Assembly (NCBI GenBank): GCA_965230615.1
Contig: OZ246012.1
Coordinates: 868,001 to 932,000, forward strand
Direction of reading: 5' to 3'
Length of the DNA stretch: 64,000 nt
From: G965230615 sp965230615
GTDB taxonomy: Bacteria > Pseudomonadota > Gammaproteobacteria > HTCC5015
The position numbers and the translations under genes were made by a program. Below, piece by piece: positions 44,276-52,897 of the stretch. Numbering within the stretch: position 1 is the first letter of the stretch; the number at the start of each line of letters is the position of its first letter. The notes below the pieces were generated by a model, which was given only the letters and a program-made list of their open reading frames with translations, was not told the origin of the DNA and made no database searches.

Positions 44276-45952
44276 TTAGAGCGTCTTAAGAAACTCCAGC
44301 AAATCCCAGCGTTGGGACTCGGTAAATTTTCTAACCCCATTGCGATCATGACCTTTGTTGGAGTTACCGGGTAATGAGGTATCAAAGACAAAAGCCGCTT
44401 CTTTATTATCCAGCTCAGAACGATAACCTACATGTTTGGGATCAAATTCAAGGCTACCTAAAGAGAACTTCGTAACACGTTGCTCTGCTGGCAATAGCAA
44501 TTGATATAAATTAGGCACCGAGCCGTTATGCAAAAAAGGCCCTGTAGCCCATGCCCCATCTAAAGATCGAGCTTTATAGCCCATCAATGCTGATTTAGGG
44601 CCACAATCAAGCTGCATATGCTGCCGAGCATCATGCTCCAATACTTTGACCTTTAATGACTTATCATCGATTAAACTCCCCGGCTGGCCCATCAGTGACA
44701 GCAAGGTGCCAGTAACCACATGGTTAATCAGTTTATAGGCCTTCATCGCCCCTGCTGGTACAGGCTGATTTGAACCCGCTAACTGACTACCGGCCAACTT
44801 ACCACTGCTAACCATACGCTCACAAACTTGCTTGACCATTTGCTTATCTGTGCCAATAAATGCTGCGGGTATAATTTTAACCTTGGTACTTTTATGCTGC
44901 TCCTCGCGGCTAATCAAGGCATGGCATTTCTCACAATGGGCCTGATATAAAACCTTACCCCGGCGCGCTTTTTGCTGGTCGATCTTGCCCAGATATGCCT
45001 CTGGCCACTGCGGTGAATGCAGTTTGCGTATCGTTGACTCTAACAGCTGCAAGCTTTGGTGGTTTATGCTCGATGTATAATACGGCTTGTCTGCATTGGC
45101 TTTTTCCAACGCCACTTGCGCAAACACGCCCAGCACCTGCCCTGTATTACGGCTCAAGCGATCCATATCATGCCGGTTAGGTGACATGCCGTTCCACTGG
45201 ACTTTATCATGATAGCTCGCCCCCCAGACATAGGGATAGCTGACCGGGACTTCTGGTGAATGGTTATTAGCTGGCAAATCCAGCCCAATACTGGCCACAC
45301 GATTAATAATCATATTAATCGCATCATTCCTGGCAGGGCCCCATTGCGTCTTTGAACGACTGCTCTCGATATAAGCTGCCCACTCGGTTGAAAAGTGTTG
45401 TAACTTGGTTCTTAGTTGGGCTTCGGTATTAGGGGTATCGGTATACTGATTCGCCGCCGCCAAGAAGCGCGCAAACTTCTTGTTATTATTGTCCGCTGCT
45501 AGCACGGCTTTTAGTGACCGATCCAGCGCTTCAATGAAGGCAAAAAAATCGACTTGCGCAGCAGAGCCATCGATTTGAATTTGTTGACCTTGATAACTTA
45601 AGGTATTGGTATGACAAGCGCCACAGGTCATGCCAAGCCATTGGGTCCCCTGCTCATCTTGGTCGACCGTAAAGCCCACAGGCAGACCATGAGGATTTCT
45701 TTGACTGACTTTACTGGGTAAGAAACCAAAACGGCGCAAGTTATCGGCAAGGAATTTTTGCGGGCTATCAGCCTGCTCGAGTGCGAGAAACCAACTCAAA
45801 GGCAGGATTTGCGAGCCTTGTGGCTGATGATAAAAAATATCGCGGTCCTCGTTATTCCAGCTCTGTTCTAGAAAAACGGTTTCCGTTGCCAAAAGGTAGG
45901 CAGGTACACTCAATAATATTGCAGATAATAATGATACGATCGTTTTCTTCAT
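44276..45952 (-). CDS. RoxA-like di-heme cytochrome c (peroxidase/oxygenase family)
   Basis: 558 residues, signal peptide MKKTIVSLLSAILLSVPAYL. Two c-type heme sites: CGACH (near residue 110) and CEKCH (near 341). C-terminal signatures GPFLHNGSVPNLYQLLLP, FDTSLPGNSNKGHDRNG and WDLLEFLKTL resemble di-heme RoxA/RoxB-type and related cytochrome c peroxidases. RoxA cleaves polyisoprene; whether this one acts on a polyene, a lipid or peroxide cannot be read here. Periplasmic or secreted. Nearest neighbours are a LysM-like protein and the tandem unknown genes. Confidence 0.72.
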   Translation of the reverse strand: MKKTIVSLLSAILLSVPAYLLATETVFLEQSWNNEDRDIFYHQPQGSQILPLSWFLALEQADSPQKFLADNLRRFGFLPSKVSQRNPHGLPVGFTVDQDEQGTQWLGMTCGACHTNTLSYQGQQIQIDGSAAQVDFFAFIEALDRSLKAVLAADNNNKKFARFLAAANQYTDTPNTEAQLRTKLQHFSTEWAAYIESSRSKTQWGPARNDAINMIINRVASIGLDLPANNHSPEVPVSYPYVWGASYHDKVQWNGMSPNRHDMDRLSRNTGQVLGVFAQVALEKANADKPYYTSSINHQSLQLLESTIRKLHSPQWPEAYLGKIDQQKARRGKVLYQAHCEKCHALISREEQHKSTKVKIIPAAFIGTDKQMVKQVCERMVSSGKLAGSQLAGSNQPVPAGAMKAYKLINHVVTGTLLSLMGQPGSLIDDKSLKVKVLEHDARQHMQLDCGPKSALMGYKARSLDGAWATGPFLHNGSVPNLYQLLLPAEQRVTKFSLGSLEFDPKHVGYRSELDNKEAAFVFDTSLPGNSNKGHDRNGVRKFTESQRWDLLEFLKTL

Positions 45953-46243
45953 TATCCCCCCTATAGCTTAGCCGAGCTTTTTGCTCATTTGCGATCACGC
46001 TATTTATTAATGCGGGGATTTTACACTTCAGCTGCGTACTCTACTAATGTTAATTATTCTTACAGATAGATATTACATTATAAATACACTTTAAATATTT
46101 GATTTAAATACAAAAATACAATATCAAAATATCATGCTTTCTTAGACAAATTGCTAAAAAAGCCAAGCCGGGCTTAAAGATAACAATGCAATTGGAAAAT
46201 GAAGATGATGACAGAGGCGATAAGCGGCCTCTTATTAAAAAAC
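45953..46243. other. Intergenic region between the di-heme cytochrome and the tandem unknown genes
   Basis: 291 bp, strongly AT-rich in its middle; presumed promoter of the cytochrome gene (minus strand). A short hairpin AGAGGC/GCCTCT lies around 46213-46230. No gene seen. Confidence 0.4.
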
Positions 46244-46720
46244 TCAGACCATCTTGTTAAAGGGGACTAGCTCGATAGAGGGCCTAAAACAACGTAGCAC
46301 CACGTCGAGGAAAATGCTTTTTCTAACATCGACCGCATCAAACTGCCAGGCACCGCCCAAGCTGGACTCGTGCTGCCCTTCAGCTAATAAGTTACGCCAA
46401 AACAAGGTACGACCAATGGTTACCACTCCATCGACTGGAAAAAATGTGCCAACAGTGGGTGCTTCCACCGGCTTTTCTTTACTCACTAAAAACACAGCAC
46501 TTTGTCCCCGGTTGTAAAGGAAACGGCCATACATGGTTAGATTCGGCTGATGATTCTCTAATGTGTCTTCACCATGCACATCAACCTTGCGCGTGTCTGA
46601 TATCATTAATATATCATTTTTGCGCTCGACGATCAGAAACTGATTACCATGCAGCCCAAAGACGGTGTTGCCCGTCTCAGCGTCTAAAGTATTATTCATC
46701 AGAATACGAAAATCACTCAT
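46244..46720 (-). CDS. Unknown protein, tandem paralogue 1
   Basis: About 159 residues from the ATG at 46720 (MSDFRILMNNTLD), with AAAGGG upstream; a longer frame to 46759 adds 13 residues. No signal peptide or membrane helix. It shares with the next gene FR.LMNN, F.IV.R..D.LMIS, LTMYG.FL, GTFFPVDG, and AW.FDA, a clear duplication. The C-terminus (LRCFRPSIELVPFNKMV) differs. I do not recognise the family. Confidence 0.65.
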   Translation of the reverse strand: MSDFRILMNNTLDAETGNTVFGLHGNQFLIVERKNDILMISDTRKVDVHGEDTLENHQPNLTMYGRFLYNRGQSAVFLVSKEKPVEAPTVGTFFPVDGVVTIGRTLFWRNLLAEGQHESSLGGAWQFDAVDVRKSIFLDVVLRCFRPSIELVPFNKMV

Positions 46721-46785
46721 TATAGATAGCCCTTTACTTGTCCTTATGTGCTTAGCCATTCATTTAGCGCTTGAGTCATCGCGCA

Positions 46786-47310
46786 CTACTTAATCGACTC
46801 GAGCTGAGGGTGTACGCGGCGCTGTGTTGCACCGCCACTTAATGCTTTTAACTTCTGGGTGCTGGCGTCAAATAACCATGCACCACGACCATAACTATTA
46901 TCATGCCGACCACCCGCTTTGAGCGTGCGGCTGAACATGCTTTGCGAAACGGTCGCTGTACCATCAACTGGGAAAAAAGTACCAATATCACCTGCATCAG
47001 CAGGCTTCTCACGCACTAACATATACGACGCTTCTTTATTACCTGAACTAAACAGAAATACACCGTACATAGTCAAATCAGGTTCAAAATTGCTTAATAC
47101 ATCCGGCCCTGTGTAATCGACTTTTTTAGTATATGAAATCATTAGATAGTCACCCTGACGCTGCACAATAAAAAATTCTTGTGCCTGAGTAATGCCATGG
47201 CTTGGCGTCTCATAACTGCTCAGGGTTAATTGGTTATTCATTAGAACACGGAAATCATCCATCTCACCCACCGCTGTGTAATCATTTATAATTTTATTTT
47301 GATGTCGCAT
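46786..47310 (-). CDS. Unknown protein, tandem paralogue 2
   Basis: About 174 residues from ATG 47310 (MRHQNKIIND); a shorter start at 47262 (MDDFRVLMNN) would align with paralogue 1. Core motifs: DDFRVLMNNQL, YLMISYTKKVDY, LTMYGVFLF, MLVREKP, GTFFPVDGTATV, RGAWLFDAST. Predicted soluble beta-rich. 65 bp upstream of paralogue 1 on the same strand, so co-transcription is likely. Function unknown. Confidence 0.65.
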   Translation of the reverse strand: MRHQNKIINDYTAVGEMDDFRVLMNNQLTLSSYETPSHGITQAQEFFIVQRQGDYLMISYTKKVDYTGPDVLSNFEPDLTMYGVFLFSSGNKEASYMLVREKPADAGDIGTFFPVDGTATVSQSMFSRTLKAGGRHDNSYGRGAWLFDASTQKLKALSGGATQRRVHPQLESIK

Positions 47311-47454
47311 AGCTGACTCTTCTCTTGATACCACCCAGCATGGCTGGGAGAAAGGCGTTAAGATCACGTTAACTTGAGAGCAACTTTACAGCTGTAGGCA
47401 TACTATTGGTATTAGCCAAAAGTAGGAAAGGGTGACCAAGATCACAGTAGAGTT

Positions 47455-47468
47455 CATACTAAAGTATG
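47455..47468. promoter_or_regulatory. Perfect 14-bp palindrome upstream of tandem paralogues
   Basis: CATACTAAAGTATG, in the 266-bp gap between cobA and paralogue 2 (minus-strand start at 47310). Possible operator; otherwise the gap shows no feature. Confidence 0.3.
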
Positions 47469-47576
47469 AGAAGTTGGTCAAAATGAGCTGGTTTTGATGG
47501 GTTCAGGCCAATATTAGTGTATTATTTTACCTGGTGACACGGTCAAGCTGCGGCACCATCGCTTATACAATCAGCA

Positions 47577-48458
47577 TTAAGCGGTGACTTTTTGACCAGC
47601 TTGCTGAGTCTCAAACCAGGCCAGGTCGGCCCGCAATTTGACAACCTGCCCAACAATAATCAGACTGGGTGAACGAAATTGTTGTTGGCTAACAGCCTTA
47701 ACAACTGTGGCAAGTGTCGCTGTTAAAACGCGCTGTCTTTGCGTGGTACCTTGCTCAATAACAGCAACTGGATAGTCAACAGGCAAGCCATGCTGTACCA
47801 GTTTTTGGCTGATTTCAGATAGGTTTTTCAAGCCCATATAGAAAACCAGCGTTTCTTTGTCAGTTGCCAAGGTAGGCCAGTCTAATGTTAGGCAGCCATC
47901 TTTGGTATGTCCTGTGACAAAACGACAAGCCTGCGCATAATCACGGTGCGTTAATGGAATACCCGCATAAGCACCACAACCTGCCGCCGATGTAATCCCA
48001 GGCACAATCTCAAAAGGAATATTCTGCTCTACCAGTGTCTGCGCTTCTTCGCCACCTCGACCAAAAATAAAAGGATCACCGCCTTTTAAACGAATAACGG
48101 TTTTACCCTGCCCGGCTTGCTCTGCCAATAGTTGATTGATTTCCGCCTGAGGTACACAGTGCTTATCCCTTCGCTTACCCACATAAAATCGCACCGCCTG
48201 TGGATTAGCAATGTCGAGAATCTCTCTAGAGACTAGGCGGTCATAAAATATAATATCCGCTGCTTGTAGATACCGTAACGCTTTTACGGTTAGCAGCTCA
48301 GGATCACCGGGTCCGGCACCAATAAGAATGACTTTACCAACAGTAGCAGAAGCTGAGCGCTCAGACGGCGCCTTATCATCTAGCCAGACAAAATCATGTC
48401 GACCTTCCATGGCAAAGTCACTGCCACGAAGCTTATCAATCAATCGTTTTACTAACAT
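47577..48458 (-). CDS. cobA: Uroporphyrinogen-III C-methyltransferase
   Basis: Makes precorrin-2 for siroheme, the cofactor of NirB. 293 residues: VILIGAGPGDPELLTVKAL, DIIFYDRLVS, VIRLKGGDPFIFGRGGEEA, PGITSAAGCGAYAGIPLTHR, and VIEQGTTQRQRV. A roughly 40-residue N-terminal extension precedes the fold. No CysG-type oxidase/chelatase domain, so those steps need another gene. 2 bp after the membrane-anchor gene, last of the nitrate operon. Confidence 0.94.
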   Translation of the reverse strand: MLVKRLIDKLRGSDFAMEGRHDFVWLDDKAPSERSASATVGKVILIGAGPGDPELLTVKALRYLQAADIIFYDRLVSREILDIANPQAVRFYVGKRRDKHCVPQAEINQLLAEQAGQGKTVIRLKGGDPFIFGRGGEEAQTLVEQNIPFEIVPGITSAAGCGAYAGIPLTHRDYAQACRFVTGHTKDGCLTLDWPTLATDKETLVFYMGLKNLSEISQKLVQHGLPVDYPVAVIEQGTTQRQRVLTATLATVVKAVSQQQFRSPSLIIVGQVVKLRADLAWFETQQAGQKVTA

Positions 48459-48460
48459 AG

Positions 48461-50302
48461 TTAGTGCATATCTGGCGCAACGCCAACGTTAGGATTATTT
48501 GCAAGGCCAATATCACGTGCATGTTGCTCAAAAGCTTTATTTTTCCAGAAAAAAGCACCTGGCATCGTCGTTGGAATAACTAACACATAAAACAGTGCAC
48601 GCCCCACTAGCGCAACGAGCACAACACTTAGCAATAGCAATGACCATAAAGCGAGTGCGATTAAACCATCAATACCGCTAAATAGCAGTGCGCCCAGTAC
48701 AACAATATTTAAACCATATAATACATTACGTGCGGTATACGTCTTGCCAAATGTTGTTTTTTGGATGTAATGCGATGCAGCACCTTCATGCTCGCTATTG
48801 TTTAAGTCTTTGGCATGGAACAGCAAGCCATACGCTTCAAGTAATAAGCCTATGGCTAAAACCGGCGCTAAAGCTAACAGCAATGCCATGTAGTCACCAC
48901 CGCTTACCAAGAGTACCGGCACATTCAACACGGCGATAGCTACAACGCCAAGACTAAACATATTACCAAAAAATGTTGTTGCAGCCTGCCAGTGGTTCCA
49001 GAAAGGCCGTGCTTTGATACGATAGCAACGATACATATAATACAGCGCTACAATGCCTGCGGGTATGGCGAGAAAACCAAAAAACATTGCTGGCATTTGA
49101 GTATAAGCCTGCAAGCCACTGCCAAACCATTGTTGAAACAAGCTATTAGCGGGCAACATGCATAACATATGTAATCCCACACTGGCTTGAAAAATCACAA
49201 CGCCTAAACCTTCCCGACTCACTGGCGAATGACGCAAATTATTAAAACCACGATAGAAACGCATTGGTTTACCAAGGTGGGTAGTTGACATAAATAACCC
49301 CAAGCCCACCAAAGCAAGTACCAGTAGCAATGTTGGAATGTACATCGCTGAGTCGACTAAAACTGTTAAGCTGCCAACGCCAAACACACTGCCTAGAAAC
49401 GCGGTTAGAAAAATACCAATAGACGCCTGTGTCATTAGGGTGAATAACACTAAGGGGTTTTCTCTTGATGATAAACGCTGAAGATTCCAGTGGGTCTTTT
49501 CACCCGCTTTTTTATCAATCGTCGGTTTATAATGACCTGTTACAGTATTTTTATGATATTTCACTGGCATGGAGTCAGTACGTGTGACTTCACGTGGCAT
49601 GTTCTTAACTTGTTGGAAACGAATATTGGGTTGCGTAATCGCTGGATCAGGAAAACCCGGTAGATTGGCTTCAATTTGATCGCGATTCTCAGGCATATTT
49701 TCAACAACGCCAAAGTTTAATGCATTACCCACACAAGCTGATACGCAAGCCGGTTTTAAACCCACTTCAAGTCGATCGACACACATATTGCACTTCTCAA
49801 CCTGACCATTAACCGGGTCCAATTGTGGCGCGTTATAGGGACAGACCCAGGTACAATAACCACAACCGAAACAAATATCAGGGTCCTGAATCACTGCGCC
49901 ATATTCAGGATGCTTAGTATAAGCGCGAGTAGGACAACCTTTTAAACATACTGGATCGTCGCAGTGATTACAGGCCATCGATATGTTCATACGAGTGTAG
50001 TTAGGATACGTTCCCCCTTCTACATACCCAACTGAACGAAAACTTAAGTGTGGCGGCAAATCATTTTTTTCACTACAGGCTGATTCACAAGCATGGCAAC
50101 CAATACAGTTATCCGCTGTAAAGTGGAAAGCATGTTGTTTAGTCCTGTTGGGGTTTGGGCCTATTGTGCCATCCCCATTGATATTTAAACTCACTCCGCC
50201 ATCAGCACACAGCTCTATTGGCTTGCCATAGCGATTCGCCTCTGCATTAACAGGGTCTTTGAGTTTTGCATATTCAGGTTCATCATCTCTAACTGGAAAC
50301 AT
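48461..50302 (-). CDS. DmsB-DmsC fusion: Fe-S plus membrane quinol-anchor subunit of nitrate reductase
   Basis: 613 residues. The first 210 hold four [4Fe-4S] clusters: CIGCHACESACSEKN, CNHCDDPVCLKGCP, CFGCGYCTWVCP and CNMCVDR...CVSAC. From about residue 285 on, eight or so membrane helices match DmsC/NrfD-type anchors (LVLFTLMTQASIGIFLTAFL, LVLALVGLGLFMSTTHLGKP). Both parts occur separately in DMSO reductase. Encoded between nasA and cobA, with 23 bp to nasA; it probably carries electrons from the quinol pool to NasA, in place of a flavoprotein. No Tat signal; active side of the catalytic subunit expected to be cytoplasmic. Confidence 0.85.
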   Translation of the reverse strand: MFPVRDDEPEYAKLKDPVNAEANRYGKPIELCADGGVSLNINGDGTIGPNPNRTKQHAFHFTADNCIGCHACESACSEKNDLPPHLSFRSVGYVEGGTYPNYTRMNISMACNHCDDPVCLKGCPTRAYTKHPEYGAVIQDPDICFGCGYCTWVCPYNAPQLDPVNGQVEKCNMCVDRLEVGLKPACVSACVGNALNFGVVENMPENRDQIEANLPGFPDPAITQPNIRFQQVKNMPREVTRTDSMPVKYHKNTVTGHYKPTIDKKAGEKTHWNLQRLSSRENPLVLFTLMTQASIGIFLTAFLGSVFGVGSLTVLVDSAMYIPTLLLVLALVGLGLFMSTTHLGKPMRFYRGFNNLRHSPVSREGLGVVIFQASVGLHMLCMLPANSLFQQWFGSGLQAYTQMPAMFFGFLAIPAGIVALYYMYRCYRIKARPFWNHWQAATTFFGNMFSLGVVAIAVLNVPVLLVSGGDYMALLLALAPVLAIGLLLEAYGLLFHAKDLNNSEHEGAASHYIQKTTFGKTYTARNVLYGLNIVVLGALLFSGIDGLIALALWSLLLLSVVLVALVGRALFYVLVIPTTMPGAFFWKNKAFEQHARDIGLANNPNVGVAPDMH

Positions 50303-50325
50303 AGCTATCTCTATTTTATCAATGG

Positions 50326-52509
50326 CTAGAATGTACGCATTTCAACATTTAGGCGTGCTGCTTCTGCTTGATCAACATGTTCTATCCGAACAGAACATTG
50401 TTTAAATGCAGGTTGGCGTGAATAAGGATCTAATAAACCGAGCGACAGTCGATTGACACAGTCATGAAAATGAAAAGGAATAAACACCATATTATAGGGT
50501 ACGCGTTGTGTTAATTGCACCATCACCACCGCATCACCACGGCGGGATACCAGGCGCACATAACTCATATGTTCAATATTGAGTTCATCTGCTGCATCTG
50601 GATTCATTTCCATGTAGGGCGTTGGACTGAATTTATTACAATTACCCACCTTACCGGTTTTAGTCCGCGTATGAAAATGCTCTACTACGCGACCGCTATT
50701 TAACCAAAAAGGAAAGTCGTCATCTGGGCGTTCATTGTTTTCGATATAAGGTGCAGCAATTAGCTTTGCCTTACCATCGGGAAATTGGAACTTACCATCT
50801 GTATATAATCGTGGTGAGCCAGTGTCGTCACCTTCTCGCATAGGCCATTGAATGCCTCGCTGTTGTTCAATTAACGCATGACTCATGCCTGAAATATCCA
50901 GCATACGGCCTTGGCCTTTAGATAGCTGTTTCATTTCATCAAATACTTCTGCCGTCGTACCCGGAAAGCTCATTTGCTGACCTTGTTCCCAGCGTTTGGC
51001 TAACTCACTAAAAATCCAATGATCTGTTTTAGAATTGCCATAAGGCTCAACCACTGCCCTGGTGATATTAACGCGTCGCTCTGTATTGGTAAAACAGCCT
51101 TCTTTTTCTGCCCAGACTGCGGCCGGTAAATAAACATTGGCATATTGTGTTGTTTCTACATCAGCATAAGCATCTTGCACAACACAAAACTCTAGCTTTT
51201 CAAATGTCTTGCGAATACGTGCCGCATTGGGCATCGATGTCATTGGGTTAGTCGCAATAATCCATAACGCTTTGATCTGCCCTGTTTCAATCGCTGGAAA
51301 AATATCGGTCTGAAACAAGCCGCGTTTCTCCGGAAAGAAGCTTGGATCGACCCCCCAAAACTTACCGACTTCTTCGCGGTGCGCAGGGTTCTCTAAAGCA
51401 CGGTAGCCAGGCAAGCCTGAACAGGCAGACCATTCACGGGTGCCCATCGCATTGCATTGACCGGTAATGGATAAGCTTGTACCTCCTGGCTTACCAATAT
51501 TACCGGTAATCAGGTTTAAGTTATTAATCGCACAAACACCATCCGAGCCATGTGTACTCTGATTGATACCCATCGTCCATATTGACATTGCAGCACCTGC
51601 TTTAGCGTATAAACGCGCGACGTGCCGAATGGTATCTTCATCAATACCACAAATCTTGGCAGCAGATACCGGGTCATAATCTTTCACTAAGGCTTCAAAG
51701 TCTTCTATTCCGCTACAGCTTTGCAGCATATAGTCTCGATCTTCCAAGCCTTCGTCTAAAATAACATATGCCAGACTATTCAATAAAACCAAATCCGTAC
51801 CCGGTGTAATCGGCAAGTGAATATCAGCAAATTGCGCAAGCATTGTCACGCGTGGATCAACAACAATAACCGGAAAATGGCGTTTTTCCAACGCTTCTTT
51901 TAAACGCCAATAGATAATCGGATGTTGCTCTGGCAAATTTGAACCAAACGCCAATAGGCATTCTGTATGTTCAAAATCACCGTAACAACCTGGCGGCCCA
52001 TCTGAGCCGAAAGAGCGTTTATAACCAGAAACAGCGGATGCCATGCAAAGCGTTGTGTTGCCATCATAATTGTTGGTGCCTATCACACCACGCACCAGTT
52101 TACCCAGCGTATAAAACTCCTCAGTCATAATCTGGCCTGTTGATATAACAGCCACCGAGTCTCGGCCATACTTGGCCTGTACTTGTTTAAACTCATCGGC
52201 AACACGATCGAGTGCTGTATCCCAGCTCGCTGTTTGCCACTCATCAAAGGCTTTATCACGCACCATTGGCTCCGCGCCTCGTCCTGAAGCGGCAAATATT
52301 TGTGCTTCGGTTAAGCCTTTAATACAGAGCTTACCGCGATTGACATCAGCACCACCAACACCGCGTGTCGTCACAGGCTTACCTTCTGCATTGACACCGA
52401 CTTCAACCGAACACCCCACTGAACAATAACCACAGGTGGTGTACTTCCAGTCAACAACGCCTTTATCAGCAATTTTAATGGGGTTCTTTTTTTTGCGGCC
52501 AAATAGCAT
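50326..52509 (-). CDS. nasA: Nitrate reductase catalytic subunit (Mo-bisMGD)
   Basis: Reduces nitrate to nitrite. 727 residues: [4Fe-4S] motif CGYCSVGCSVEVG with C in GKLCIKGL; molybdopterin oxidoreductase motifs (NNYDGNTTLCMASAVSGYKR with the probable Mo-ligand Cys, LLAFGSNLPEQHPI, TGNIGKPGG, NPMTSMPNA, YLPAAVWAEKEG) and C-terminal dinucleotide-binding domain (FWLNSGRVVEHFHTRTKTG). No Tat signal peptide and no C-terminal BFD cluster of the long NasA type; shorter NarB-like. Operon with nirBD, assigning it to assimilation. Confidence 0.9.
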   Translation of the reverse strand: MLFGRKKKNPIKIADKGVVDWKYTTCGYCSVGCSVEVGVNAEGKPVTTRGVGGADVNRGKLCIKGLTEAQIFAASGRGAEPMVRDKAFDEWQTASWDTALDRVADEFKQVQAKYGRDSVAVISTGQIMTEEFYTLGKLVRGVIGTNNYDGNTTLCMASAVSGYKRSFGSDGPPGCYGDFEHTECLLAFGSNLPEQHPIIYWRLKEALEKRHFPVIVVDPRVTMLAQFADIHLPITPGTDLVLLNSLAYVILDEGLEDRDYMLQSCSGIEDFEALVKDYDPVSAAKICGIDEDTIRHVARLYAKAGAAMSIWTMGINQSTHGSDGVCAINNLNLITGNIGKPGGTSLSITGQCNAMGTREWSACSGLPGYRALENPAHREEVGKFWGVDPSFFPEKRGLFQTDIFPAIETGQIKALWIIATNPMTSMPNAARIRKTFEKLEFCVVQDAYADVETTQYANVYLPAAVWAEKEGCFTNTERRVNITRAVVEPYGNSKTDHWIFSELAKRWEQGQQMSFPGTTAEVFDEMKQLSKGQGRMLDISGMSHALIEQQRGIQWPMREGDDTGSPRLYTDGKFQFPDGKAKLIAAPYIENNERPDDDFPFWLNSGRVVEHFHTRTKTGKVGNCNKFSPTPYMEMNPDAADELNIEHMSYVRLVSRRGDAVVMVQLTQRVPYNMVFIPFHFHDCVNRLSLGLLDPYSRQPAFKQCSVRIEHVDQAEAARLNVEMRTF

Positions 52510-52537
52510 GATAATTTACCTTATATCTACGCAATTT

Positions 52538-52885
52538 TTACTGCGGATTTGCAAGCTGCACATCGCCATCAAGAACACGGATGGGATACGTTTTTATTTG
52601 CACAGAGTCGTCTTCCAGACAGCGCCCGGTTTTCAAACTAAAATGCTGCTTATAAACAGGTGATGCAACGACCAGCTCACCTTTAATATCACCAACAATA
52701 CCTCTTGATAACACAGCCGCTTGACTGAAAGGGTCATAAGCATCAATAGCATGCAAATCATCATTATTCGCTAGTCTAAAAATAGCGATTTGCTGACCCG
52801 CCAGCAATGCACGAACACCAACATTAATTGGCAAGTCATCCAAACGACAAATGGTTTCCCAGCTCTCTGTATTTATCTCTGACAT
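52538..52885 (-). CDS. nirD: Nitrite reductase small subunit NirD
   Basis: 115 residues with Rieske-like fold but without the Cys/His cluster ligands, as expected for NirD: IDAYDPFSQAAVLSRGIVGD, SPVYKQHFSLKTGRCLED. Partner of NirB, 12 bp after its stop. Needed for NADH-dependent nitrite reduction. Confidence 0.93.
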   Translation of the reverse strand: MSEINTESWETICRLDDLPINVGVRALLAGQQIAIFRLANNDDLHAIDAYDPFSQAAVLSRGIVGDIKGELVVASPVYKQHFSLKTGRCLEDDSVQIKTYPIRVLDGDVQLANPQ

Positions 52886-52897
52886 AGTAACCTCTGC

